Origin: an uncultured Saprospiraceae bacterium | GTDB lineage: Bacteria > Bacteroidota > Bacteroidia > Chitinophagales > Saprospiraceae | Assembly: GCA_937959275.1 (NCBI GenBank) | Contig: CALGLU010000025.1 | Location: forward strand, 1 to 64,000 | Length of the DNA: 64,000 bases | Direction of reading: 5' to 3' | In this document: piece by piece, positions 11,930 to 20,640 of the stretch | Layout: every line of letters begins with the position of its first letter | Position numbering within the stretch: position 1 is the stretch's first letter | Program-made: the position numbers and the translations under genes | The notes under the pieces: generated by a model | The model's input: the letters and a program-made list of their open reading frames with translations, nothing else | The model's database searches: none | What the model was told of the DNA's origin: nothing

Positions 11930-14089
11930 ATGAATTTGAGATATATCATACTGTCCTTATTAGTACTCGTAGCGTACTCAGGCCTAAAGGCTCAAGATGC
12001 AATCAGCGTAGAAGATATTTGGAGAGATTATAAATTTACAGCCAAGCGAGTGCCTGGATTTAATTTTTTGAAAGATGGCAAACACTTTACAAAACTAGAA
12101 AATAATAGTGTGGTCAAATATGATCTCATCTCTGGTGAAAAAGTTGACATATTATTTGATGGGGACAATAACGGAACATCAATCTCCAACATTGATTCAT
12201 ATGCCTTTAGCAAGGATGAACAATACATGCTCATACAAACTGATGTCGAGTCAATTTATAGACGGTCGTCCAAGGGTTTTACTTATGTGTTTGATAGCAA
12301 GTCTAATACGCTTAGCTCATTGTTTGATGATGATAAGATCATGTCACCTACGCTATCACCAGATGGTAAATACATTGCGTATGCATGGCAAAACGATCTG
12401 TATTATTATTCAATCGATAGTGGAGAAACTTTACCAATTACAGATGATGGGCAAACAAACGAGCTCATCAATGGTATTTGTGATTGGGTTTATGAAGAAG
12501 AATTTAGTTTTACCAAAGCTTTTTTCTGGTCTCCAGATAGCAAACGTATTGCCTACATAAAGTTTGATGAATCTGAGGTTGAAGAATTTACGATGACAAA
12601 TTATAAAGGTGGTCTCTATCCAGAATATGTCACATTCAAATACCCTAAAGTTGGTGCCAAAAATGCTGAAGTGAGTACACATATTTATGAATTATCCACT
12701 GATAAAAGTGTAATTGCAGATGTAGGCACACTAGACGATATGTATATTCCGCGAATCAAGTGGACTCAAAATCCAGAACAATTATGTGTCTTCAAAATGA
12801 ACAGACATCAGAATCACTTACAACTCTTTACAGTTAATGCGACCAGTGGAAAATCGTCGCTTATCCTTGAGGAAAAAAATAAATATTACATAGATATTAC
12901 TGATGATCTGACATTCTTAGAGTCGGGAGATGGATTCATTTGGTCTTCTGAAAAATCAGGATACAATCATTTATATTACTATAATATGAAGGGTGAACAA
13001 CAAACAGCACTCACTTCAGGGGAATATGACGTGACGGGTTTTTATGGTATAGATGAAAAAAATAAGAAAGTCTATTATCAAGCCGCAGACGTATCACCCC
13101 TTGAGAGACATGTTTATGAAGTTGGTCTAAATGGTAAAAATAAAAGAAGCCTGACGCCAAAATCTGGGACCAACAATGCACAATTTAGTAGTACGTTTGA
13201 TTATTTCACTTGGACTCATTCTACAATCGATCATCCGGCAACGTATGACATTACGGATCGTAAATTGAGACCAGTCAGAAGTCTGGAAAAAAATGTCAGT
13301 CTCAGTCAAACAAATCAGAGTTATCCTGCAGCACAGTTCTTTAATTTCAAGACGTCCAGTCAGGTTGAATTAAATGGATTTATGATCAAACCAGCTGACT
13401 TCGATGAGGCTAAGCAATATCCTGTCCTTATGTATGTATATGGAGGCCCTGGAAGCCAAACGGTAACAGACAGTTGGAAGGGACAAAACTATTGGTGGTT
13501 TCAGATGCTTGCGCAGAAGGGCTATATTATTGTAAGTGTTGACAATCGAGGAACAGGTGCACGTGGCGAAGAATTTAAAAAAGTGACTTATTTGACCTTA
13601 GGCAAGTATGAAACAGAAGACCAAATCGAAGCTGCAAAATATTTAGGAAGCTTACCATACATTGATGACAGTAGAATTGGGATATTTGGATGGAGCTATG
13701 GTGGCTTCATGTCATCCCATTGCATATTGCAAGGTAATGATGTATTCGACTCTGCAATTGCAGTTGCTCCCGTGACCAATTGGAAGTGGTACGATACAAT
13801 TTATACAGAACGTTTTATGAGGACTGAACATGAAAATGAAGACGGATACACGACAAATTCTCCAATATACTATGCGGATCAACTAAAAGGAGATTTATTA
13901 TTAGTTCATGGTAATGCTGATGACAATGTTCATTTTCAGAATTCGGCTGAAATGGCTGCTGCACTCATCAAAGCCAATAAACAGTTTGACACCTACTTTT
14001 ATCCAAATCGAAACCACGGTATTTATGGCGATAATGCCAGATTACATCTCTATACAAAGATGACAAACTTCATTTTGGAGAACCTATAG
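11930..14089 (+). CDS. Dipeptidyl peptidase IV (S9B serine peptidase)
   Basis: 719 residues, signal peptide ending at SGLKAQ. An N-terminal eight-bladed propeller (to ~460) is followed by an alpha/beta-hydrolase domain. Catalytic Ser589 lies in GWSYGG, Asp664 in HGNADDNVHF and His696 in RNHGIYG. The DWVYEEEF motif at 185-192 supplies the paired Glu that hold the substrate N-terminus in true DPP IV enzymes, so release of X-Pro/X-Ala dipeptides is likely. It acts in periplasm or outside. The 3' UTR of ~200 nt ends in a strong terminator. Confidence 0.95.
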   Translation: MNLRYIILSLLVLVAYSGLKAQDAISVEDIWRDYKFTAKRVPGFNFLKDGKHFTKLENNSVVKYDLISGEKVDILFDGDNNGTSISNIDSYAFSKDEQYMLIQTDVESIYRRSSKGFTYVFDSKSNTLSSLFDDDKIMSPTLSPDGKYIAYAWQNDLYYYSIDSGETLPITDDGQTNELINGICDWVYEEEFSFTKAFFWSPDSKRIAYIKFDESEVEEFTMTNYKGGLYPEYVTFKYPKVGAKNAEVSTHIYELSTDKSVIADVGTLDDMYIPRIKWTQNPEQLCVFKMNRHQNHLQLFTVNATSGKSSLILEEKNKYYIDITDDLTFLESGDGFIWSSEKSGYNHLYYYNMKGEQQTALTSGEYDVTGFYGIDEKNKKVYYQAADVSPLERHVYEVGLNGKNKRSLTPKSGTNNAQFSSTFDYFTWTHSTIDHPATYDITDRKLRPVRSLEKNVSLSQTNQSYPAAQFFNFKTSSQVELNGFMIKPADFDEAKQYPVLMYVYGGPGSQTVTDSWKGQNYWWFQMLAQKGYIIVSVDNRGTGARGEEFKKVTYLTLGKYETEDQIEAAKYLGSLPYIDDSRIGIFGWSYGGFMSSHCILQGNDVFDSAIAVAPVTNWKWYDTIYTERFMRTEHENEDGYTTNSPIYYADQLKGDLLLVHGNADDNVHFQNSAEMAAALIKANKQFDTYFYPNRNHGIYGDNARLHLYTKMTNFILENL

Positions 14090-14295
14090 ACGATTTTTCG
14101 TTAAAATATTCTTAAAATCTAATTATTTCCCCCTTGTTTAGGGTATGCCGCTATTCTTTTCGTCTTATATGTACAAATAGATGATGACTTTTTAAATAGA
14201 GGTGCGTCTAAAGAATGTATCTGATGAAGAATAGAGATAGAGGGAATGAGATCAGATCCAATCAATACGGTAGATAGTTTTTTCATGCATATGAC

Positions 14296-14337
14296 AAAGC
14301 TGAAAGCGAAAAGTTGCTTTCAGCTTTTCTTTTTTTA
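14296..14337 (+). terminator. Rho-independent terminator downstream of DPP IV
   Basis: Perfect 12-bp stem (AAAGCTGAAAGC with GCTTTCAGCTTT), 8-nt loop, then TCTTTTTTT. It is 207 nt past the DPP IV stop; the intervening sequence could be a long 3' UTR or hold a small RNA, but nothing further is visible. Confidence 0.88.
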
Positions 14338-14350
14338 TACGCCTTTGAAA

Positions 14351-14806
14351 TCAACTAAACATTCGTTTGTCAAACCGAAATTCTTCCACTCTAATCAATT
14401 GGACTTTTTTAAAATCTTCATGTTCAACATTGATCATATAGTTGGATTCTTCAGGAATGATTACTGAAGGAATTTGTAACAAACAGCTATCCGAGCTCTT
14501 CACCCATTCGTCACCAAGTCGCTGACAATACCTATAAGCATCAGCGGAACTGCCAGACCATTCATCATCTAAGGAGTCTGACTGAATCGAAGCTGTTTTA
14601 AGAGAATCGTCTATCTCTATCACCATAATAGAGAATAATGAAGAAAGCACTTTTTCACCTCTATGAACCAGATTTTCTAAACTTGCTAAAGATCGAGACC
14701 AAGAACAGTAAATGACTGGTACACCTTTAGAATTCCACCTACCGGGATAAGCAGGAGCATAAAGCTGAGATGCATATTTTGTTAAAGTAATCCGATATAA
14801 TTCCAT
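14351..14806 (-). CDS. RES-domain toxin (predicted NAD+-degrading)
   Basis: 151 residues spanning one RES domain: ELYRITLTKYA at the start, GRWNSKGVPVIYCSWSRSLASLE with the conserved Arg and Ser, and SCLLQIPSVIIPEESNYMIN near the end. RES toxins of RES-Xre systems break down NAD+ (phosphorolysis) and are related to ADP-ribosyltransferases. The start ATG overlaps the antitoxin stop by one base (TAATG), the standard antitoxin-first order. Confidence 0.93.
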   Translation of the reverse strand: MELYRITLTKYASQLYAPAYPGRWNSKGVPVIYCSWSRSLASLENLVHRGEKVLSSLFSIMVIEIDDSLKTASIQSDSLDDEWSGSSADAYRYCQRLGDEWVKSSDSCLLQIPSVIIPEESNYMINVEHEDFKKVQLIRVEEFRFDKRMFS

Positions 14807-15333
14807 TAGACTGGGTAGCCAAAGGCAATACGTTGTAATTCTTCGGTGATGTAATCTATCCCAGATACAGTGCTAAAGTAATCTCTTGGTACATTAAAAT
14901 CTAAACCCATTGCTGGCTTTATGGACCAAGCATTAAAATCCTCAGCAGATCCAAATACCTCCACACCGAGGTTGTAAAGGCCCAAGAGCTTTATAGAAAT
15001 TTCTGAAATACGCTTTGGCAAAGGCATTTGTTCGTTTTTATATTTGGAGAGAGTTTTAGGTGTCATTTCAAAAACGGATTCAGCCAAAAATTTGAGCGTT
15101 AGCTTAGTCGAATGTAGTAGCTTTGTTAAGAGAATCTGACTCGACTTAGTTTTATGAATTGACTCTAGAATATCTCCATGACTCACGACAAGTAAAGGTG
15201 AGTCCAAATTTGACTTTCTTTGATAAGCTGTAGCAGGCTCATGTACTTGTTGATTAAATGTCCGCAAGGCTTGCTCAACATTAGATCGATCAATAGAAAA
15301 TTGATTAGATAAATATGTAGCTAAGTCATTCAA
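14806..15333 (-). CDS. Xre/MbcA/ParS-type antitoxin
   Basis: 175 residues. N-terminal HTH-like part and a C-terminal DUF2384 toxin-binding part (KLLGLYNLGVEVFGSAEDFNAWSIKPAMGLDFNVPRD); LLGLYNLGVEVFG and the proline-rich end are typical. It should bind and block the RES toxin and repress its own promoter. A 10-bp palindrome lies 3 nt upstream of the start codon. Confidence 0.92.
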   Translation of the reverse strand: MNDLATYLSNQFSIDRSNVEQALRTFNQQVHEPATAYQRKSNLDSPLLVVSHGDILESIHKTKSSQILLTKLLHSTKLTLKFLAESVFEMTPKTLSKYKNEQMPLPKRISEISIKLLGLYNLGVEVFGSAEDFNAWSIKPAMGLDFNVPRDYFSTVSGIDYITEELQRIAFGYPV

Positions 15334-15336
15334 AAC

Positions 15337-15372
15337 GTAAATTTACACTAATATACACGTAATAATACGCAT
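15337..15372 (-). promoter_or_regulatory. Palindromes in the antitoxin promoter region
   Basis: GTAAATTTAC (15337-15346) is a perfect 10-bp palindrome directly upstream of the antitoxin start, and CGTAATAATACG near 15359 has CGTA/TACG arms. They are likely places for autorepression by the antitoxin, but this is inferred from position. Confidence 0.35.
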
Positions 15373-15432
15373 TTACAATTATTTCAATTATGATATGCTA
15401 TTTAATCTAACAAAACATATAGTAGCTAATCT

Positions 15433-15440
15433 TATATTTG
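15433..15440 (+). promoter_or_regulatory. -7 element (TATATTTG) of smpB
   Basis: Fits TANNTTTG. Its G is only 4 nt before the GTG start, which would give a leaderless message if this is the active promoter. No matching TTG. Confidence 0.4.
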
Positions 15441-15444
15441 CAAT

Positions 15445-15894
15445 GTGAAACAGATAGTCAACAGAAAAGCAAAGTTCGAATACCAGTTTGTGAGGACCTA
15501 TGAAGCTGGCATTATGCTGAAAGGAACTGAGGTGAAATCCATCCGCAAAGGAGAGACGAATATGAATGATGCATATTGTCTATTTGTTAATGGTGAGCTG
15601 ATAATTAAAAGTTTGTACATCGCCGAATATGATCATGGCAATATCAATAACCATGAAACTCGAAGAGATAGAAAGCTCTTACTCAAAAAGGCTGAGCTCA
15701 AGAAAATAGAAGGAAAAGCAAAGGAAAAAGGCTTTGCTATTGTTCCCTACAGAATATTTCTATCTGAACGAAATCTCATTAAGATAGAGATAGCTACCGC
15801 GCAGGGGAAAAAGTCATATGACAAGAGTCACAGTATAAAAGAAAAAGACGCCGCCCGCGATTTAGCAAGAATGAAAAAAAATCACGATTTATGA
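15445..15894 (+). CDS. smpB: SsrA-binding protein SmpB
   Basis: 149 residues, usual length. NRKAKFEYQFVRTYEAGIMLKGTEVKSIRKGE is the conserved OB-fold start, and the Lys-rich tail KSYDKSHSIKEKDAARDLARMKK is the part that enters the ribosome with tmRNA in trans-translation. The GTG at 15445 is the only suitable start; the overlapping ATG at 15443 is out of frame. Confidence 0.97.
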   Translation: MKQIVNRKAKFEYQFVRTYEAGIMLKGTEVKSIRKGETNMNDAYCLFVNGELIIKSLYIAEYDHGNINNHETRRDRKLLLKKAELKKIEGKAKEKGFAIVPYRIFLSERNLIKIEIATAQGKKSYDKSHSIKEKDAARDLARMKKNHDL

Positions 15895-15928
15895 TACATG
15901 TAAATCTGTAGATTAACCGCTCGATTAT

Positions 15929-15936
15929 TATATTTG
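15929..15936 (+). promoter_or_regulatory. -7 element (TATATTTG) before the topoisomerase gene
   Basis: Fits TANNTTTG, 40 nt before the ATG at 15977. No TTG at standard spacing. Confidence 0.35.
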
Positions 15937-15976
15937 TCTCATATTCAGTGATAAACGTATTGTATTTAAGTAGGAT

Positions 15977-18796
15977 ATGAGCAGAATAACAGACGAAGAC
16001 ACGATTATGGCAAACAACCGCGACTCCAATGAAAATATCATTCCTATCTCAGGGATGTACCAAGATTATTTTCTTGATTACGCATCTTATGTTATTCTTG
16101 AACGAGCGATACCACATATAAATGATGGTCTCAAGCCAGTCCAAAGAAGAATCCTTCACGCCTTAAAAAATGTGGATGATGGCCGTTTTCACAAAGTGGC
16201 TAATATCATAGGCCAGACAATGCAGTTTCATCCGCACGGAGATGCAGCCATTGGGGATGCTTTAGTGAAGCTGGGACAGAAAGATTTGTTGATCGATACG
16301 CAAGGTAACTGGGGAGATGTACGCACAGGTGACTCCGCTGCTGCACCCAGGTATATCGAGTCACGCCTGACCAAGTTTGCACTTGATGTCGCCTTTAATG
16401 CACAGACGACTGAGTGGCAAGTGTCTTATGACGGTCGTAAAAAGGAGCCGATTACGCTTCCAATGAAATTTCCACTTGTCTTAGCACAAGGAGTCGAAGG
16501 GATTGCAGTTGGTCTGTCCACCAAAATAATGCCTCATAATTTCATAGAACTGATTAATGCCTCGATTAAAATTCTGCAAGGCAAAAAAGTAAAACTCTAC
16601 CCCGACTTTCAAACAGGAGGGATGATAGATGTAGCAGAGTATAATGGTGGAAAAAGAGGTGGCAAAATAAAAATTAGAGCTCGGATAGAGCAAGTGGACA
16701 AAAATACGATCGCTATCAAGGAGCTCCCTTATGCGGTAACCACGACGAATCTGATTGACAGTATTGTCAAGGCAAATGACAAGGGTAAGATTAAAATCAA
16801 AAAAGTCATTGACAATACAGCAAAAGATGTTGAGGTTTTAATTGACTTAGCACCTGGTATTTCACCAGAGGTGACAATAGATGCGCTCTATGCATTTACG
16901 AATTGTGAAGTTTCTGTCTCACCTAACGCTTGTGTTATAGTAGATGATAAACCACAGTTTGTTACCATTAATGAATTGTTAGACATTTCTACAATGCAGA
17001 CTAAAGATCTGCTGCGTCAAGAATTAGAGATCAGAAAAAATGAATTGGAGGAGAAGTGGCATATGGCTTCTCTAGAAAAAATATTTATTGAAAATCGGAT
17101 CTATCGAGATATAGAAGAATGTGAAACATGGGAAGCCGTACTAAAAGCGATTGATGATGGACTTCGCAAATATGTAAGTACACCTTCTGATAAAGCTAAA
17201 AAATCTGACAAGCGCATTCGATTAAAACGAGATATTACGGAAGAAGATCTTATTCGATTGACAGAGATTAAAATCAAGCGAATATCTAAATACAATAAAT
17301 TTAAGGCGGATGAACGGATTGCCGGTATTGAAGCTGAGTTAAAGCAAGTTCAATTTGATTTAGATCATCTCACTGATTATGCAGTTGCTTATTTTGAAAA
17401 TCTCTTAAAAAAATATGGAGCTGGTAGAGAACGTAAAACTGAAATTACAAGTTTTGAAACGATTAAGGCTCAAAAAGTCATTGCTATTAATTCAAAATTA
17501 TATGTCAATGCTAAAGAGGGCTTTGTCGGTAGTGATTTGAAAAAAGATGAGTTTGTAGCAGACTGTTCTGATATGGCAGATATTATTGCAATTCGCAAGG
17601 ATGGTAAACTGCAAGTATCCAGAATCACGGGCAAGAAATTTATGGGAAAAAATATCTTGCATGTTAATGTATGGAGAAAGGGAGATGATAGAACAACATA
17701 TAATATGGTCTATGTCGATGCAAAGACAGGTCGAGCTATGGCCAAACGATTTAATGTCAAAGCAGTAACTCGAGACAAAGAATATGAATTAACGAAAGGT
17801 GCAAAAGGATCCCGTGTTTTATATTTAACTGCCAACCCCAATGGGGAGTCAGAGGTAATCAAAATACAATTATCGCCTGGTTGCTATGCTAAGAAAAAAG
17901 TATTCGATTTTGACTTTTCTGAGATTGCTATTAAGGGAAAAGGATCAGGTGGAAATATCGTTACTAAATACCCAGTTAAAAAAATCACTCAAGTCTCAGT
18001 AGGCAAGTCAACCTTAGGTGCTGTAAAATTGTGGATAGATGAAATCAGTGGTCGTGTTAATAAAGCAGAACGGGGCAAATATCTGGGTGCATTTGATACA
18101 GGGCAACAAATAATCGCCTTATTTAAAAATGGTACGTATGAAGTAAGAGATGCTGTAGAGGATACTAAATTTGATGGGGAAGATATGGTACATGTCGCTA
18201 AATACACAGGTAAGGAAATCGTGAGTGCCTTATACTATGAAGGAGACAAGTCTTGGAGCATGGCCAAGAGATTTCAGATTGAGACCAATTCGACGAATAC
18301 CAGATATAAGTTTATTTCTGAGGGCAGAGGTTCAAAGCTCTATTTTGCTACTTTGGATGCAGATCCTGTCGTTACCTTCTCTTACAAAGCAGGTGGTAGT
18401 AAAAAGGAGCAAGAATTGGATTTTAAGTCATTTATAGAGGTGAAAGGCTGGAAAGCACTCGGAAATAAAGCAGTAGAATACAAAGTGCTGTCAGTAAAAC
18501 AACATGCTACAGACCAGAATGAGCCTGATCCAAGTTCTCAAGCAGAACTAGCAGTAGATCTAGAAACGGAAGAACCAAATGCCAAAAGTTCACCGGATAA
18601 ACCAAAATTGAAAAAAGAAAAGTCAAAAGAGGAAAAAGCATCGACTGAATCCAAGTCTAAGGCGAAGTCTGAACCTAAAGCAAAGGCTGCCAAGAAAAAA
18701 GATGCGGCTAAAACCTCAAAAAAAAAGAAGCCAAAAAAGGCCAAACCAGACGATGATAAACTAACTCCAGGTGATACAATAGAGTTAGATTTTTAG
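15977..18796 (+). CDS. parC: DNA topoisomerase IV subunit A
   Basis: 939 residues. GMYQDYFLDYASYVILERAIPHINDGLKPVQRRILHAL is the start of the type IIA breakage-reunion domain. The catalytic Tyr126 lies in APRYIESRL, preceded by FHPHGDAAI. A coiled-coil gate section (to ~480) and a diverged beta-pinwheel C-terminal region follow, then a ~90-residue Lys/Ala/Ser/Glu-rich disordered tail. No GyrA-box is apparent and the divergence from GyrA fits the ParC-like paralogue of Bacteroidota. The partner parE gene is not in the window. A second ATG at 16007 is possible. Confidence 0.92.
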   Translation: MSRITDEDTIMANNRDSNENIIPISGMYQDYFLDYASYVILERAIPHINDGLKPVQRRILHALKNVDDGRFHKVANIIGQTMQFHPHGDAAIGDALVKLGQKDLLIDTQGNWGDVRTGDSAAAPRYIESRLTKFALDVAFNAQTTEWQVSYDGRKKEPITLPMKFPLVLAQGVEGIAVGLSTKIMPHNFIELINASIKILQGKKVKLYPDFQTGGMIDVAEYNGGKRGGKIKIRARIEQVDKNTIAIKELPYAVTTTNLIDSIVKANDKGKIKIKKVIDNTAKDVEVLIDLAPGISPEVTIDALYAFTNCEVSVSPNACVIVDDKPQFVTINELLDISTMQTKDLLRQELEIRKNELEEKWHMASLEKIFIENRIYRDIEECETWEAVLKAIDDGLRKYVSTPSDKAKKSDKRIRLKRDITEEDLIRLTEIKIKRISKYNKFKADERIAGIEAELKQVQFDLDHLTDYAVAYFENLLKKYGAGRERKTEITSFETIKAQKVIAINSKLYVNAKEGFVGSDLKKDEFVADCSDMADIIAIRKDGKLQVSRITGKKFMGKNILHVNVWRKGDDRTTYNMVYVDAKTGRAMAKRFNVKAVTRDKEYELTKGAKGSRVLYLTANPNGESEVIKIQLSPGCYAKKKVFDFDFSEIAIKGKGSGGNIVTKYPVKKITQVSVGKSTLGAVKLWIDEISGRVNKAERGKYLGAFDTGQQIIALFKNGTYEVRDAVEDTKFDGEDMVHVAKYTGKEIVSALYYEGDKSWSMAKRFQIETNSTNTRYKFISEGRGSKLYFATLDADPVVTFSYKAGGSKKEQELDFKSFIEVKGWKALGNKAVEYKVLSVKQHATDQNEPDPSSQAELAVDLETEEPNAKSSPDKPKLKKEKSKEEKASTESKSKAKSEPKAKAAKKKDAAKTSKKKKPKKAKPDDDKLTPGDTIELDF

Positions 18797-18821
18797 AATT
18801 ACGTTAAAGTAGGCAAGCATC

Positions 18822-18853
18822 TTGATTATTACAGTATCAATACTGTAGTTTTG
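18822..18853 (+). promoter_or_regulatory. Promoter of the TlpA-like gene with overlapping inverted repeat
   Basis: TTG at 18822-18824, 21-nt spacer, TAGTTTTG at 18846-18853, 8 nt before the ATG at 18862. The spacer contains ACAGTAT-CA-ATACTGT (18831-18846), a perfect 7-bp-arm inverted repeat that could be an operator. Confidence 0.55.
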
Positions 18854-18861
18854 TGTTCTTA

Positions 18862-20427
18862 ATGATTCATTTAGCTAAGTACTTCATTTTCATTATTTGC
18901 CTTTTTATACTGGCATGTCAATCTAAGGATTTAAAAGACATGTCGATAGAAGAGCTCGATACGCATATTGCTGAAGTCAAGGGAATTTTGGATTCTTTAC
19001 AGACTGTTCGAGATTTAAAGGCCAGCCAGGATACTACAGGTAAATATGTAGTGACAACAGACATTGAAAGTCTATTTGAAAACAGACGCATCGTCACGAT
19101 CAAAGGGAAAGTAGATTCGAGTTCTTTAATCTCGTCATTAAGGATTATTCAAGATCGACCCTATCAACCAGATTTCATTCAATCAATCCACGTATCTGAA
19201 GATGGGTCATTTTCAGATGAATTTGAAATTGAAACGAATGGTTTATTCGAACTGAGGTTCAAAGATCATTCGCATGATATCTACTTGGAAAATGGCAAGA
19301 CGATTGGTATTATAGTGGATACATTGTTGGGTGGTGGCATGCGCTTTATCGGAGACCTGAGTGCAGAGAACAATTATCTAATGTCATCACACAGCGTGTT
19401 GAGTGATCATCATATAGATTACGAAAACAACAATCAAGTTTCTCCTGATGAATTTGCAGCTTATGTTGAGAATGAAATAAATCAATTGCACGAAAGTCTG
19501 GATTCTATTCAAGGTGATGGAGCTAACTCAATAGCTAAAGATTTTTCTGCGCTTATGGATCAGAAACTCAATTTAACCAAATCAAGATCTTTGTTAGGTT
19601 TTGCTAGGGCTCGCACAGATACGATCTTGACAAATGATTACTTTCATCCAGAAGGGATAGATTTAAATTCAGCTGATATATTTCATTTGTTTGAATTCAG
19701 AAAATACTTGTTTGAATATTTCGAGTATGTTGCCTCTAAGACCTTAAGTAAAGAAGCATTATATGATGCGACTCATCCCGCATATTTTGAATCTAAGTAT
19801 GGCATAATAGACAGCTTATTTTCAATTACAGCCATTACAGACTTTCTGAAAACTGATGTGATTTTTGAAAGTATTGCAAAGGTGAGGCATACCGGTATTA
19901 ATTCATTGGTCAAACACTTTCAGTCTGATGTTACGAATCTGTCATATTTAAAAACAATCAATGATCGATATAAAAGTATTGTTATGCCTAGTAACGGTAC
20001 GTTGGCACCAGAATTAACAGGTGTTACGTTTGATGGTGAAGATTTCAAACTAAGTGAGTTAAGAGGCAAATATGTCTATATTTTTGTATGGGCTACCTGG
20101 TGCGGCCCATGTAAAGTAGAAATTCCATTTTACGAACAAATGCTTGAAGATTATGGAGATGAGAATATTGTCTTTGTTGGAATTTCAGTAGATAAGGATA
20201 AACGAAAATGGATAGATAGTTTTTTATTCAATGACTATCCAGGGCTTCAAGTCCTCATTCCAGGAGACTGGAACTCCGCTCTTGTAAAAGATTATCAAAT
20301 CGCTTCAATACCGCAGTTTATTTTAATTAATCCAGAGGGAGAAATAGCAGCTTTGCAAGCCGAACGACCTACAAAAGCGATTAAAGCTCAATTGAGTCAA
20401 TATGGAATGTTTGCCAAAGTGTATTGA
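18862..20427 (+). CDS. TlpA-like thioredoxin-fold lipoprotein
   Basis: 521 residues from the ATG at 18862 (a GTG at 18853 lies inside the -7 element). Lipobox ILAC near residue 20. A coiled helix, a DUF4369-like strand-rich N-terminal domain, a helical middle region, then a C-terminal AhpC/TlpA domain with GTLAPELTGVTFDGEDFKLSELRGK and the redox motif WATWCGPC. Bacteroidota encode many such periplasmic thiol-disulphide proteins; partners are unknown. The middle domain is unusually long compared with simple TlpA. Confidence 0.85.
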   Translation: MIHLAKYFIFIICLFILACQSKDLKDMSIEELDTHIAEVKGILDSLQTVRDLKASQDTTGKYVVTTDIESLFENRRIVTIKGKVDSSSLISSLRIIQDRPYQPDFIQSIHVSEDGSFSDEFEIETNGLFELRFKDHSHDIYLENGKTIGIIVDTLLGGGMRFIGDLSAENNYLMSSHSVLSDHHIDYENNNQVSPDEFAAYVENEINQLHESLDSIQGDGANSIAKDFSALMDQKLNLTKSRSLLGFARARTDTILTNDYFHPEGIDLNSADIFHLFEFRKYLFEYFEYVASKTLSKEALYDATHPAYFESKYGIIDSLFSITAITDFLKTDVIFESIAKVRHTGINSLVKHFQSDVTNLSYLKTINDRYKSIVMPSNGTLAPELTGVTFDGEDFKLSELRGKYVYIFVWATWCGPCKVEIPFYEQMLEDYGDENIVFVGISVDKDKRKWIDSFLFNDYPGLQVLIPGDWNSALVKDYQIASIPQFILINPEGEIAALQAERPTKAIKAQLSQYGMFAKVY

Positions 20428-20611
20428 TTGTGGGTGTAACATTATTATCAGCCAGTGAGTTTGTCGCAGGGTGAAGCCATTTAATTGTAGAGGAAATTAT
20501 AACAAATTGTATTTTTGATTTTATGGCAATAGAGCACAATTCGGTATACCCAAGTGAAATAAAGTCTGCCGACGACTCATCGTAAACATCCATTCATTAT
20601 TTGAATAGTTA

Positions 20612-20619
20612 TACCTTTG
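20612..20619 (+). promoter_or_regulatory. -7 element (TACCTTTG) of the M43-like gene
   Basis: Fits TANNTTTG, 21 nt before the GTG at 20641. The rest of the 213-bp gap before it shows nothing clear. Confidence 0.4.
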
Positions 20620-20640
20620 TAGACATAAATATAATTACAC

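Noticed and set aside
14246-14467. 73-codon plus-strand frame across the terminator
   Set aside because: It reads through the strong terminator at 14296-14337 and the 3' end of the RES gene.
20381-20593. 70-codon minus-strand frame after the TlpA-like gene
   Set aside because: Random-looking composition; overlaps the 3' end of the real gene and then non-coding sequence.
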